Below, piece by piece: positions 8,040-16,725 of a DNA stretch of 53,581 nucleotides. The translations under genes and the position numbers were made by a program. The notes below the pieces were generated by a model that was not told the DNA's origin, made no database searches, and worked only from the letters and a program-made list of their open reading frames with translations. The DNA comes from an uncultured Verrucomicrobiales bacterium (GTDB lineage Bacteria > Verrucomicrobiota > Verrucomicrobiia > Verrucomicrobiales > Akkermansiaceae): NCBI GenBank assembly GCA_937885815.1, contig CALABM010000067.1, positions 1-53,581 of the forward strand, given 5' to 3'. Positions within the stretch are counted from its first letter, which is position 1. Every line of letters begins with the position of its first letter.

Positions 8040-8818
8040 TGTTCGTCCTCAGGGGCCAGCAGCTGTTTTACTTCCTCAGTGGCGGCGTATTGATATGCTG
8101 TGTGGCCTTCCGCGTCCTGCATAGAAAGGTCTGCACCATGTTCCAGCAGAAGGCGTACGCAGTTTGCGCTGCCTTGCATGGCGGCTGCCATGAGGGCTGT
8201 GGTGCCATCTTTCATGGCGGCATTGGGGTTGGCCCCGTGTTCCAGCAGCATCTGGGTGATGATTTCAGGCTCTTTACAGCGCGCTATGGTATAAATGAGC
8301 GGGGTGACCCCATTTACGTCCGCAAGGTTGGGGTCCGCCTTCATGGCCAGCATCACCTGAACGGCGTCTACCGAGTTCTGGGAACAGGCGAGCATGAGTA
8401 TGGAGTCTCCCTGACTGGCGCGGTAATTGATGTCTGCACCATGTGCGAGCAGCAAGTCCAGCATGTGAATGTTATTCGTTGCGGCCGCAACGGATAGCGC
8501 TGTGATGCCCGGAGACTGTGCCATGTTCACATCCGCTCCGCGGCTAAGAACGAGTTGCACCATTTCCAGCCTGCTTGAGTAGGCTGCCAGTACCAGCAGA
8601 GGGGTGCCGTCCGGATAAAATCTTGTGTTAGGAGAAATGCCATTAGTGAGCAGCTCATCCAGCTGAGCAGGGGTGCCTGTTTTCAGGATTTGCTCAACAT
8701 CTGACCGTGTGATGGGTTTATACTCGGGGGCTTCTGCTTGCACAGGGGCAGGCTCCGGCGTTTGTGCCAGTGCTGTGGAGGCTGCCAGAATGGTCAGGGC
8801 GGGGATGAATCTCTTCAT
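8036..8818 (-). CDS. Exported ankyrin-repeat protein
   Basis: 260 residues. A signal peptide (Met-Lys-Arg-Phe then a hydrophobic core ending at Ala-Leu-Ala-Gln, about residue 19) leads to a short Pro/Glu-rich linker and five or more ankyrin repeats of about 33 residues. Repeat hallmarks include TPLLVLAAYSSRLEMVQLVLSRGADVN, ITALSVAAAT, DSILMLACSQ, TPLIYTIARC and TALMAAAMQG. It probably acts as a periplasmic or surface protein-protein adaptor. It is the first gene of the minus-strand run ending with alr. Confidence 0.92.
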   Translation of the reverse strand: MKRFIPALTILAASTALAQTPEPAPVQAEAPEYKPITRSDVEQILKTGTPAQLDELLTNGISPNTRFYPDGTPLLVLAAYSSRLEMVQLVLSRGADVNMAQSPGITALSVAAATNNIHMLDLLLAHGADINYRASQGDSILMLACSQNSVDAVQVMLAMKADPNLADVNGVTPLIYTIARCKEPEIITQMLLEHGANPNAAMKDGTTALMAAAMQGSANCVRLLLEHGADLSMQDAEGHTAYQYAATEEVKQLLAPEDEQ

Positions 8819-8827
8819 GGCGGGGGG

Positions 8828-8856
8828 ACTGTGTCACAGTTGGTTATAATTGTCAA
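8828..8856 (-). promoter_or_regulatory. Possible promoter of the ankyrin gene
   Basis: Minus strand: perfect TTGACA (8856-8851), a 17-nt spacer, a poor -10 CACAGT (8833-8828), then 9 nt to the ATG. The geometry fits the leaderless class seen elsewhere, but the weak -10 box lowers certainty. Confidence 0.4.
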
Positions 8857-8872
8857 GCCGTAAATGTGGGCG

Positions 8873-9790
8873 TCAACCCTGAGCTCCTAAGGTGAGAGCA
8901 AGGAGGAAAAGAATGAGATGCAAGGAGGAGAGACCCAGCAGCACGTTCATCTTTTTGTTTGCCGGAGTGCGTGTCAGCTTCAGCATGATAACACCGCCCA
9001 CGACGATGGCCGCCAGCCAGCAGAGGTTCCAGCCGACGTTTGGCAGGAAGAATGCGGTTTGTTTCAGCGTGGCGTAGGGGGCTACGAGGAAGGCCATGGC
9101 CAGACCTCGGGCGCGTTTTTCGCCAAGGCGTACGGCGAGTGTGCGCTTGCCGGTGGTGGCGTCCTCCTTGCGGTCACGGATGTTATTCACCTCGATGAGC
9201 AGGCAAGAGAGCAGGCCACACTGGATGCCGAGAATGAAGGCGCCTGCATAGATGCTCAGGTACGCTTCCTGCCATCCAATCTGTACGAACACGGTGCCGC
9301 ATACGGCTACAAGCCCGAAGAAAAGGAGCACGAAAAGCTCGCCCAAGCCTTTGTATGCCAGAGGCCAGGGGCCGCCTGTATAGCAATAGGCACACAACAT
9401 GCTCGGAATGCCGATGGCGATGATAACCCAGCCTTGCGCTGCGATGAGCGGTAACGAGAATGCCGCTGCCGCCGCCAGAAAGATGCAGCCCCATATTTTT
9501 ACGGCGCGTGAACTCATGTCGCCACTGGCTGTGATGCGGCGCGGGCCTTGCCTGCGGGCGGTGTCAGCGTTTTTGTCGCTGTCCAGCGAGTCATTGAAAA
9601 AATTGCAGGCTATCTGGATACACATGGCGCTCAGCACGGTGAAAATGGCCAGATTCCAATCCAGCTGAACGCCGGGGACGCCTTCCATCTGGAACTTATG
9701 TACAATCATGCAACCGGCCCATACGGCCACGATTCCGGCCGGAAGGGTTTTGGGGCGTGCTGCGAGGAATATGGATTTGAGCTTGTTCAT
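8873..9790 (-). CDS. menA: 1,4-dihydroxy-2-naphthoate polyprenyltransferase
   Basis: UbiA-superfamily membrane enzyme that attaches the polyprenyl tail to DHNA in menaquinone synthesis. It has 305 residues with about eight or nine hydrophobic segments. Two Asp-rich motifs are visible: FFNDSLDSDKNADT with RRQGPRRI (about 65-88), and EVNNIRDRKEDATTGKRTLAVRLG (about 199-222), the latter a MenA hallmark. It follows the DUF3820 gene with an ATGA overlap, downstream of pyrC. Menaquinone would be the natural electron acceptor for the complex I encoded at the end of the window. Confidence 0.93.
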   Translation of the reverse strand: MNKLKSIFLAARPKTLPAGIVAVWAGCMIVHKFQMEGVPGVQLDWNLAIFTVLSAMCIQIACNFFNDSLDSDKNADTARRQGPRRITASGDMSSRAVKIWGCIFLAAAAAFSLPLIAAQGWVIIAIGIPSMLCAYCYTGGPWPLAYKGLGELFVLLFFGLVAVCGTVFVQIGWQEAYLSIYAGAFILGIQCGLLSCLLIEVNNIRDRKEDATTGKRTLAVRLGEKRARGLAMAFLVAPYATLKQTAFFLPNVGWNLCWLAAIVVGGVIMLKLTRTPANKKMNVLLGLSSLHLILFLLALTLGAQG

Positions 9791-10083
9791 TTTTTACGGG
9801 GAAATTTACGGCGGCCACCGGCGGCCTGTCTGAAGGGATTGAAGAGGGAATCCAGCCCACTGTTTTTGATGAGGAGCGTTTGCTCCATGAGGCGCCCCAG
9901 CTTGCCTTTGGGCCAGCCCCTTTGCCAGAACCAGTCCAGATACTCTGTGGGCAGGTCCATGAGGGGGCAGCCATCCGGCGGATAATTAGCCGGGCCATAC
10001 ATGCCATAGGGCATGTGCATGGCGGCTATCTCCGCCAGTAGGGCGCGCAGGTCATCCGCGGTGGGTATGGGGATGTTCTCCAT
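9787..10083 (-). CDS. Small DUF3820-family protein
   Basis: 98 residues from the ATG at 10083. The core MPYGMYGPANYPPDGCPLMDLPTEYLDWF followed by WPKGKLGRLM matches the pattern of DUF3820 proteins (Met-Pro-x-Gly-x-Tyr ... Leu-Pro-x-x-Tyr-Leu-x-Trp-Phe ... Gly-x-Leu-Gly), whose function is unknown. The C-terminus is a basic tail rich in Arg and Lys that could touch nucleic acid. The start is chosen because the ATG overlaps the pyrC stop (TGATG); a longer upstream frame would run inside pyrC. Confidence 0.8.
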   Translation of the reverse strand: MENIPIPTADDLRALLAEIAAMHMPYGMYGPANYPPDGCPLMDLPTEYLDWFWQRGWPKGKLGRLMEQTLLIKNSGLDSLFNPFRQAAGGRRKFPRKK

Positions 10084-11090
10084 CAGCTTTTGACGCTCCA
10101 GCTGAGCTGTTCTCCGGCGTACATGGGTACTACCTGCTGGCCATAACTGCGGTAGCATGCAGGCACCTGCATGGGGACATCGTGCAGGGTGACTTGCTTC
10201 TGCACAGGGTTAAGGCCGTACAGGCGGCAAGCATTATCACTCACAAAGGCTTGCAGCTTATCAGCCGCACCATGCTCCGCAAAGAGTGCGGCGAGGCGAG
10301 GCAGGGCAAGCGGTGCCGTGAATACACCGGCCGCGCAGCCGCAGGCCTCCTTTTTGCAACGGGGATGCGGTGCGGAATCGCTGCCGAACATAAGGCGAGG
10401 ATGGGCGCTCAGGGCAGCCTGCAGGAGGGCATCACGGTCACCGGGGCGTTTAGCGATGGGTTTGCAGAAGAGGTGGGGCTGAAGAGCGCCGCCGGCCACA
10501 TCATCCAAGGTGATGATAAGGTGCTGCAGGGTGACGGTGGCGCAGAGGTTTTCGAACTCATCCAGCAGCTGCAAAGCTGCAGCCGTGGTGATGTGCTCCA
10601 TGCAGAGGCGGAGCTTGGGATAGCGCGTGGCGAGGTTGCGGTACACGGCGAGGAACTCAGCCTCACGATCCATCACGAAACCATGGCTTTCACCATGAAC
10701 GAGCAGGGGAATGCCCATTTCTTCCATGAGGCGGAGTGTGCTGTCAGCCTCTGCGAGGTTTGCTACGCCGCCTTCGCTGTTAGTGGTGATACCGGCGGGG
10801 TAAAGTTTGAAGCCGAAGAACCCGGGTGTGTTTTTCGCTATCTCCAGCTGCTGCTCGGTCTGCGGCGTGAAGAAGAGGGTCATGTACCGGGTGAAGGGGG
10901 CGTTATCCATTGCGGCCGCGATTCGCTCGCTGTAGGCCACCATGGCACCGGGGTGTGTCACGGGCGGTACGAGGTTAGGCATGATGACGGCGCCCGCAAA
11001 ATCAGCCGAGAGCGGGGCCACGAGTTTCATCATATCACCATCGCGCAGGTGCAGGTGCATATCCAGCGGTGCATTCAGCGTAATCTCCAT
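10083..11090 (-). CDS. pyrC: Dihydroorotase, PyrC type
   Basis: Zinc amidohydrolase that closes carbamoyl-aspartate to dihydroorotate in pyrimidine synthesis. Its 335 residues match the E. coli-type (class II) enzyme. Metal-site motifs are present: DMHLHLRDG (about 10-18), the carboxylated-lysine segment GFKLYPAG (about 92-99), HGE and EHIT in the middle, and FGSDSAPH (about 235-242). The following KKEACGCAAGVF matches the substrate-binding end region. It is divergent from argD, with back-to-back promoters in the 82-nt gap. Confidence 0.95.
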   Translation of the reverse strand: MEITLNAPLDMHLHLRDGDMMKLVAPLSADFAGAVIMPNLVPPVTHPGAMVAYSERIAAAMDNAPFTRYMTLFFTPQTEQQLEIAKNTPGFFGFKLYPAGITTNSEGGVANLAEADSTLRLMEEMGIPLLVHGESHGFVMDREAEFLAVYRNLATRYPKLRLCMEHITTAAALQLLDEFENLCATVTLQHLIITLDDVAGGALQPHLFCKPIAKRPGDRDALLQAALSAHPRLMFGSDSAPHPRCKKEACGCAAGVFTAPLALPRLAALFAEHGAADKLQAFVSDNACRLYGLNPVQKQVTLHDVPMQVPACYRSYGQQVVPMYAGEQLSWSVKS

Positions 11091-11096
11091 GCGCCA

Positions 11097-11125
11097 ATTC
11101 TATCAGATTTCAAGCGCTCGGGCAA
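11097..11125 (-). promoter_or_regulatory. Promoter of pyrC, leaderless type
   Basis: Minus strand: TTGCCC (11125-11120), a 17-nt spacer, TAGAAT (11102-11097), then 6 nt to the pyrC ATG. It is arranged back to back with the argD promoter, the two -35 boxes being 9 nt apart. Confidence 0.55.
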
Positions 11126-11134
11126 GCTTTACTA

Positions 11135-11163
11135 TTGACAAAGCGCGCACGCGGGAGTAGAGT
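11135..11163 (+). promoter_or_regulatory. Promoter of argD, leaderless type
   Basis: TTGACA at 11135-11140, a 17-nt spacer and TAGAGT at 11158-11163, followed by 9 nt to the ATG at 11173. No Shine-Dalgarno sequence fits in this space. No clear arginine-repressor palindrome was seen. Confidence 0.65.
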
Positions 11164-11172
11164 GGACTTGCT

Positions 11173-12411
11173 ATGATACAAGAACACGTACTTCCGACAT
11201 ACGGGCGCGCCCCCATCACGGTGGCGAAGGGTGAAGGTTCCTACCTGTTTGATACGGAAGGGCGACGATACGTGGATTTCTGCGCCGGTATTGCTACCTG
11301 CAGTCTTGGGCACTGCCATCCGGCAGTGGTGCAGGCTCTTTGCACTCAGGCCGGGCAGCTCATGCACTGCTCTAATCTGTACAATATCCCCCAGCAGGAG
11401 GAGCTCGCTGCTCTCATCGTGGACAAGATGATTGGCATTCCCGGCCGTGTCTTCTTCTGCAATAGTGGTGCTGAGGGTAATGACGGCATCATTAAGGTGG
11501 CTCGCCGTTTCGGTCATCGCCGCCCCGCGAAGGATGGTTCTCCCCGTTATGAGGTGATTACTTTCAATAAGAGCTTCCATGGCCGCACGCTGGGTTCCAT
11601 GGCTGCTACCGGGCAGGCTAAGATTCAGGTGGAGTTTGACCCATTGCTGGTAGGCTTCCGCTATGTGGATTTCAATGACTTGGAGGGCCTGAAGGCTGCC
11701 ATTGGCAAGGAAACCTGCGGTATTCTGTTTGAGGCCATTCAGGGTGAAGGTGGTGTGAATCCCGCTACGCCCGAGTTTATGCGCGGAGTTGCGGCTCTGT
11801 GCAAGGAGCATGATTTGCTGCTGATGATTGACGAAGTGCAGTGTGGCTTTGGCCGCTGTGGTGCTCCCATGGGCTGGCAGGCCATTTGCCCTGAGCTGCA
11901 GCCGGACCTCGTTTCCTGTGCCAAGGGCATTGGCGGCGGTTTCCCCATGGGCTGTTTCTGGGTGAGCAACCGCGCTATTGATGAGAAGGGAACGGAGCTT
12001 TCTTCCATCATGGGCCCGGGCTCTCATGGCTCCACTTTCGGTGGTACGCCTATCGCCTGCGCTACTTCTCTGGCTGTGGTTAGCGAAATCATTAAGCAGG
12101 ATCTTTCCTCCCGCGCTAAGGCTCTCGGTGAGCAAATTAAGGCCACGGTGGAGGGCTGGAATCTTCCTTGCGTGGAGACGGTGCGCGGCTATGGCTTGCT
12201 GCGTGGCGTAGGCTTGAAGTCAGGTAGCTTCAGTGTGCCGGAGGGTTCTACTCCTGCTGCTTATGTGAACAGCCTCTGTCTGGAGGCAGGTCTGTTGGCC
12301 TGCCCGGCAGGGCCTGACACTCTGCGCCTTATTCCTGCGCTGAACGTGCCGGAGGATGTGCTGGCTGAGGGCCTGGGCATTCTGAAGAATGTGCTGGAAG
12401 GCCTCAGCTGA
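11173..12411 (+). CDS. argD: Acetylornithine aminotransferase (class III)
   Basis: PLP enzyme converting N-acetylglutamate semialdehyde to N-acetylornithine in arginine synthesis; ArgD enzymes often also serve as succinyldiaminopimelate aminotransferase. It has 412 residues. Visible features are YVDFCAGIATCSLGHCHP near residue 35, FCNSGAEGNDGIIKVAR (about 94-110), FEAIQGEGGVNP, the cofactor Asp in LMIDEVQCGFGRCG (about 218-231), and the PLP lysine in SCAKGIGGGFPMG (about 251-263). STFGGTPIACA follows as expected. It stands alone, divergent from pyrC and ended by a strong terminator. Confidence 0.93.
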   Translation: MIQEHVLPTYGRAPITVAKGEGSYLFDTEGRRYVDFCAGIATCSLGHCHPAVVQALCTQAGQLMHCSNLYNIPQQEELAALIVDKMIGIPGRVFFCNSGAEGNDGIIKVARRFGHRRPAKDGSPRYEVITFNKSFHGRTLGSMAATGQAKIQVEFDPLLVGFRYVDFNDLEGLKAAIGKETCGILFEAIQGEGGVNPATPEFMRGVAALCKEHDLLLMIDEVQCGFGRCGAPMGWQAICPELQPDLVSCAKGIGGGFPMGCFWVSNRAIDEKGTELSSIMGPGSHGSTFGGTPIACATSLAVVSEIIKQDLSSRAKALGEQIKATVEGWNLPCVETVRGYGLLRGVGLKSGSFSVPEGSTPAAYVNSLCLEAGLLACPAGPDTLRLIPALNVPEDVLAEGLGILKNVLEGLS

Positions 12412-12440
12412 TAACGCTGTTAAGATAAGTCTGAAATGGA

Positions 12441-12471
12441 AACCGCCGCTTTCTTCACGAAAGCGGCGGTT
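12441..12471. terminator. Bidirectional terminator between argD and the acyltransferase-GT9 gene
   Basis: A 13-bp perfect stem (AACCGCCGCTTTC and its complement) with a TTCAC loop, flanked by T-rich sequence on the plus side and a purine run on the other. It lies between two convergent genes and can serve both. Confidence 0.85.
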
Positions 12472-12502
12472 TCTTCTTACAATTTGATATTCAGGCAGGA
12501 AA

Positions 12503-14392
12503 TCAGCCCATCAGTTCATCTACCGTGATACCTGCGGTGCAGGGGGTGGGCTGATCACACTTGCTGAGGTGGCAGGGATGACAGGGCGTATGATTGCTCA
12601 CGAGGCGATGTCCCTTACCGAAGCTCAGCGGGTAACGCTCAGCAAGCCTGCTGGCCATGATGACATTGCAGCGGCAGCCGGTTTGCGCAGCTATGGTGGG
12701 TATTACACCATCCACCGCATACAGAACGGAGGCGCTTCCCAGCTTGCTGAGCAGTTCATCCGCGGCACAGATGCACAGTTCGCACTTAAGCTCCTCGGCC
12801 ATTTTCTCTGCTTTATCCTTATCCGCAGGCAGTGCCAGTAGTGTGGCTTTGCCAAGGCGGCGCACCAGCTCAGCCCAGTTTTCTTGCGGCCAGCTATCAG
12901 CTTCGCCAAGTGAGGAGAAGGGGGCTATGAAGTTGCCGGGTGTACCCTCGCCATTATTGTTCAGAGCGAAGTCTTCGGGGCAGCTTGTCAGTCTGTGGGC
13001 TACTTCCAGACCATTCAGATAATCATCCAGCCTGCTGCGCTTGCCGGTAGAACAAGTCTCGCTGTAGCGGGAATTGAAGCGGAATGAACGTCTCAGCTTG
13101 TTTTCTTCAAAACCGGAAACATGAAGGGGCGTGAAGGGTTTAAGCGCCTTGAGAACCTTTTTATTCTCACTGTACATGTAGAGAATATCGTAGGGGCCGT
13201 ATTTGTAATTTTCTTCACTGTTCAGCTGAGTGGTGATGCTTTCCTTGCTGTCAACTGTGATGACGCTGAATACCAGCTCGTTAAAGCTCTTCCAGTATGC
13301 AGCCTGTTCTTCAGGGCAGAGCACGGTAAGCTGTGCATCTATACGGCTGCGCTTCAGTATGCGCAGCACGGGCAGCAGCATGGCCGCTTCTGCAAAGTTT
13401 TCCGGCATGCAGACCAGAATGCGGAAGGGTATCGTGACGTGCTTCTTTATCAGCTCGTTGTTAAACACACCCTCCGGCGCGAAGACGGCGGTGCACTTCC
13501 AGCGGTGGTGCATCCAGAAGCCATCAATGATGTTTTCCTTCTGGCAACGCTCCAGCGCATGGTTTACCTCCATGGTGATTTCATCTATCTCCTCACAGCC
13601 TTCCGGCAGGTCAATGGTGCGATCCATGATGGCCTGCCATTTGCCCAGCGAAATATTCTTGGTGTATACGGAAAACAGGCGTCCTTTGCCTTTGCAGCGC
13701 TTGTAGATGAGGGCGGGCAGGGGGGTAACACCTGTTACCTTACCGAAGTAGGGCATGAAAAGACCTTCCTGAGTGAACTGGTCACTCAGCACGCCCAGCA
13801 GACCGCCGGAACGAGCCAGTTTGAAGACGGCACGCAGGCCGTCTTCCTTACTGAACATTTCGCAACCGAAGGCGGTACGAGTGTTGTAGACGATTTTCTC
13901 CAGAATGGGATTGCTCAGACGGCGGTACATGCAGCCGTAGTGCTCTACTTTGGGGAAGAGCGGGCGAGTGCGGGAAAGAATTTCCCAGTTGCCGGCATGA
14001 GGCACAGCACAGATGGCGGTCTTACCATCCGTTCCGCTCTCCTCGAAAAAGTCTCGGCCAACCACAGAGATGGATTTCTGCATTTCTCTGTCGGTCATGA
14101 TGCCCGTTTTAAGAGCACAGGCGAGATTCATGGTCGTGCGCACGATGTTGCGGCGTACCATGGAGGAGAGCTTTTCCGGGCGCAAATCCGGAGCTACGAC
14201 AATGCGCATATTGCGCAGTACAATGCGTCGTCTGGAGGGGGAGGCCATCCAGACGATGTAACCGAGGAAGCGCCCGAAAAGTGCAACCGCTTTGATGGGG
14301 GTGATGCGCAGTACACCACACAGCAGGCGGTAACCGAGAGCTCCGAGTCTCTGTTTCAGACTTACTTTCTGTTCGCTTTCACCCTCTTTCAT
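12503..14392 (-). CDS. Fusion of LpxL/HtrB-type lipid A acyltransferase and GT9 heptosyltransferase-like domain
   Basis: 629 residues with two domains. Residues 1 to about 325 (13418-14392) form a lysophospholipid/lipid A acyltransferase: an N-terminal hydrophobic segment, the HX4E catalytic motif HAGNWE (H132, E137), then SDQFTQEGLFMPYFG. Residues from about 330 to 629 (12503-13405) resemble glycosyltransferase family 9: RILVCMPENFAEAAMLLPVLRILK at its start, NFIAPFSSLGEADSWPQENW in the middle and a C-terminal CHPCHLSKC/CTAGITVDEL signature. In GT9 enzymes the first loop usually has Gly-Asp; here it is Ala-Glu, so transferase activity is uncertain. Normally these are separate LPS enzymes. 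It is likely attached to the inner face of the inner membrane, and lies 11 nt after a lipoprotein gene. Confidence 0.85.
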   Translation of the reverse strand: MKEGESEQKVSLKQRLGALGYRLLCGVLRITPIKAVALFGRFLGYIVWMASPSRRRIVLRNMRIVVAPDLRPEKLSSMVRRNIVRTTMNLACALKTGIMTDREMQKSISVVGRDFFEESGTDGKTAICAVPHAGNWEILSRTRPLFPKVEHYGCMYRRLSNPILEKIVYNTRTAFGCEMFSKEDGLRAVFKLARSGGLLGVLSDQFTQEGLFMPYFGKVTGVTPLPALIYKRCKGKGRLFSVYTKNISLGKWQAIMDRTIDLPEGCEEIDEITMEVNHALERCQKENIIDGFWMHHRWKCTAVFAPEGVFNNELIKKHVTIPFRILVCMPENFAEAAMLLPVLRILKRSRIDAQLTVLCPEEQAAYWKSFNELVFSVITVDSKESITTQLNSEENYKYGPYDILYMYSENKKVLKALKPFTPLHVSGFEENKLRRSFRFNSRYSETCSTGKRSRLDDYLNGLEVAHRLTSCPEDFALNNNGEGTPGNFIAPFSSLGEADSWPQENWAELVRRLGKATLLALPADKDKAEKMAEELKCELCICAADELLSKLGSASVLYAVDGVIPTIAAQTGCRCNVIMASRLAERYPLSFGKGHRLVSNHTPCHPCHLSKCDQPTPCTAGITVDELMG

Positions 14393-14403
14393 GGCGGTAG
14401 GTG

Positions 14404-14802
14404 TTAGTTGAAGGTGTATGCTCTCTTAATATAGAAGGGCTTGCGGGTGTAGGGGTCCCACACTTTGGAGCCTACGGGAATGCCTCTGTAATCCAGCTGA
14501 TAATGGGGAGCGTAGGGGGAAACTATGATGTCGCTGAACTCGGAGGTAAGGCCATAGGGCAGGCCGTCTTCCGCATTCTCGATACGGCCGGAAATATGAG
14601 ATGAGGGCGGAAGCATGTCATTATCTACTGTCAGCCAGTTCTGAGAGGCGGGACTGCCGTTGTTATCCATAATGACCATGGGCGGGCGAGTGCCGGGGTA
14701 CTCAGCGCGGGTGAAGGTCTGGATGAAGGGCTGCCAAATGCAGGAGCTGAGCATACCGAGGCCGAGAGTGGCGCAGAGGATGGCAATGGTGTGTTTTTTC
14801 AT
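14404..14802 (-). CDS. Putative lipoprotein of unknown function
   Basis: 132 residues. The lipoprotein signal is clear (Met-Lys-Lys-His, hydrophobic core, MLSSC with Cys21). The mature part is Pro/Tyr/Asp-rich with RGIPVGSKVWDPYTRKPF near the end, a simple beta-type sequence of no family that I recognise. It lies 11 nt upstream of the acyltransferase-GT9 fusion gene and probably shares its transcript, which hints at an envelope role but does not show one. Confidence 0.75.
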   Translation of the reverse strand: MKKHTIAILCATLGLGMLSSCIWQPFIQTFTRAEYPGTRPPMVIMDNNGSPASQNWLTVDNDMLPPSSHISGRIENAEDGLPYGLTSEFSDIIVSPYAPHYQLDYRGIPVGSKVWDPYTRKPFYIKRAYTFN

Positions 14803-14843
14803 AATTCGTTAGTGTTGATAATTATTTAGAAGATGGTTAGGTG

Positions 14844-15674
14844 TTAATGTGAAGTGTAAGGGAGGAGTGTGATACGGCCCTCTCTTTCCGTGGCATTTTT
14901 TTCGAAAATGGGGCAATACCCATGTTTCTCAATAGCCTCCACTATTTCAGGATAGCAATCTAGAAGCGTATTCAGGGCCGGCCCCATGACCTGTATGTGC
15001 TTTTGGGGGACGCCCACGCTGCCAATGCTGCCACCACGGGGCATGTTTCCCAGCAGAGGTGCACCACCGCTGAAATCTACATTCAGCACAGGTCTGCCAT
15101 GCTGGACACTTCGTTTGAATGTGAGGTTAACTGCTGTAGTTTGGTGCATATTCGCACCGACAATGCGGTCTACAATTAACTCCGCGTACCCATTGTGTAC
15201 ACGAACTGCCACACCCTTCACGTTGGCAAAAATAGAGAATATGCCAGTCTGGCGCGTGCGGCATGTGTCGCGAAGGTAACGGTTCAGCTCTCCTTCCGTG
15301 AAGCTGACCGGCGCTCCATTAGCACTTGTGATGAGAGCCGTGAGGTTCTTTGCAGGGATTTTGTCATTGTAGCCGGCTACGTCATCCAGTGATTGCGGTT
15401 GCCACATACAGACTACAAAGTAGAACAGAGCTGCTACAAATCCCAGAAAGAGCACTATAGCCAGAGTGGACCAGAAATTGAAATTCTGCCACAGTTCGCG
15501 TAGAATATTTTCTCGCTGATGATAATCCTCATCGTCCTCCTCCGCGCTTGCGTACAGAGTTCCTCGTGTTATATCATTGGCAGGGGGATTCTTATGGAAC
15601 AGAAAACCCCATATGGAGCCCGCGTCTGGTCTCCTGACTCGGCGTTTGCGTTTTCTGTTCTGAGATGTGCCCAT
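14844..15674 (-). CDS. Membrane-anchored protein of unknown function
   Basis: 276 residues. The N-terminal 65 residues are cytosolic and very basic at the start (Arg/Lys-rich 6-16), followed by an acidic Glu-Asp-Asp stretch. One transmembrane helix lies at about 69-92 (a Leu/Val/Phe-rich run). The C-terminal 185 residues would be periplasmic and contain short strands with GGAPLLGNMPRGG. I do not recognise the family. A TATAAT lies 14 nt before the ATG at 15674, which would give a short leader. Confidence 0.75.
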   Translation of the reverse strand: MGTSQNRKRKRRVRRPDAGSIWGFLFHKNPPANDITRGTLYASAEEDDEDYHQRENILRELWQNFNFWSTLAIVLFLGFVAALFYFVVCMWQPQSLDDVAGYNDKIPAKNLTALITSANGAPVSFTEGELNRYLRDTCRTRQTGIFSIFANVKGVAVRVHNGYAELIVDRIVGANMHQTTAVNLTFKRSVQHGRPVLNVDFSGGAPLLGNMPRGGSIGSVGVPQKHIQVMGPALNTLLDCYPEIVEAIEKHGYCPIFEKNATEREGRITLLPYTSH

Positions 15675-15716
15675 ATAGCTCGCCCACCATTATAACTTAT
15701 AATCTGGTGAAGAAAA

Positions 15717-15746
15717 GCAAAAAAAGCCCGTAATGGGCTTTTTTGC
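15717..15746. terminator. Terminator of the PBP5-like gene, palindromic
   Basis: The stem GCAAAAAAAGCCC / GGGCTTTTTTGC with a GTAAT loop has A and T runs on both sides, so it can work in either direction. It lies 26 nt beyond the stop of the minus-strand carboxypeptidase gene, in the gap before the next minus-strand gene. Confidence 0.85.
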
Positions 15747-15771
15747 GCGACATAACGAAGTGAGCTATTCT

Positions 15772-16719
15772 TTATATGCCAAGAGCCCAGCGGAGGTATT
15801 TTTCGCTTTCTGCCCAGATGCGACGTTTTTCACAGCCAAGAACAACCACAATGACGGCTTGTCCATTTACTGAGCCGCAGGAGATGAGGCAGCGTTTTGC
15901 TGCATTGGTATAGCCCGTTTTCATGCCCTGTACCCAGCTGTGGGAAAGTAGTTTGTTGGTGTTGTTGAATGTTACAGTTTGGCCGTTCGGACGGGTGAGA
16001 ATGACTTGGGTATCATTGATAAAGTTACGAATCACCGGATTGGTGTAGGCATAGCAGGCGGCCAATGCCATATCGTAGGCTGTGGAATACTGGGGGCCGG
16101 GCAGGCCGCTTGGATTCACAAAGTGGGAGTTGTACATGCGCATGCGGCGAGCTCTTGCGTTCATGCGCTGGACGAAACGCTCCACGCTACCTGCGCTGTC
16201 TCGGGCCAGGGCTTGGGCCAAGTCATTACAGCTGGCCGTCAGCATGGCGTGCATGATGGCTCCGCGGGTGTAACTTTCTCCCACATGCAGACGGGAGCGT
16301 ATGGGGGTGACGCTAAGCTTATCCTGCCGGGTGATAGTCATCATACGATCCAGTTCACCTACATCACAGGCACACAGTGCTGTAATGATTTTCTGGGTAC
16401 TTGCCACTTGGCGGCGCTCGTGCATATTATGCCCGTAAAGAACGTTGCCGGTGCGAGGGTCAATAACGCATACTGCCGCGCAGTTTGGTGCCGGAGCTGG
16501 GGTTGAAGGTGCGGAAAGCGGGCGAGGCGGAACAAGTGAGTTCCCGCGACTGCCATACACTTGGCTCGCCGCTGTGGGAATGGGCGCTTGCGTGTGCATG
16601 GTTGGTACGTACGAACGGTGCGTTTCGTAGCGGTTCCCGCTTAAATATCCGGTGGTCTGGCAGCAACTACTGGTGAGCGCTGTAATGCAGAAGATGGCTA
16701 TAACGGCAAAAAATCGCAT
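15772..16719 (-). CDS. D-alanyl-D-alanine carboxypeptidase-like lipoprotein (peptidase S11, PBP5 family)
   Basis: Penicillin-binding serine peptidase that trims D-Ala from peptidoglycan stem peptides. The 315 residues carry all three active-site motifs: STQK (S107-K110), SCN (S163-N165) and KTG (K267-G269). The N-terminus is a lipoprotein signal with LTSSC (Cys19), then a Pro/Ser-rich linker to about residue 80, so the enzyme is probably tethered to a membrane by lipid and not by a C-terminal helix as in E. coli PBP5. The protein ends soon after the catalytic domain, so the PBP5 C-terminal domain is absent. It is a single-gene unit with its own promoter and terminator. Confidence 0.9.
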   Translation of the reverse strand: MRFFAVIAIFCITALTSSCCQTTGYLSGNRYETHRSYVPTMHTQAPIPTAASQVYGSRGNSLVPPRPLSAPSTPAPAPNCAAVCVIDPRTGNVLYGHNMHERRQVASTQKIITALCACDVGELDRMMTITRQDKLSVTPIRSRLHVGESYTRGAIMHAMLTASCNDLAQALARDSAGSVERFVQRMNARARRMRMYNSHFVNPSGLPGPQYSTAYDMALAACYAYTNPVIRNFINDTQVILTRPNGQTVTFNNTNKLLSHSWVQGMKTGYTNAAKRCLISCGSVNGQAVIVVVLGCEKRRIWAESEKYLRWALGI

Positions 16720-16725
16720 GCGCGC

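Noticed and set aside
10182..11138. Open frame of 318 codons on the plus strand
   Set aside because: Antisense to pyrC.
11110..12135. Open frame of 341 codons on the minus strand
   Set aside because: Antisense to argD, whose motifs are unambiguous.
13121..14407. Open frame of 428 codons on the plus strand
   Set aside because: Antisense to the acyltransferase-GT9 fusion gene, with no recognisable motif.
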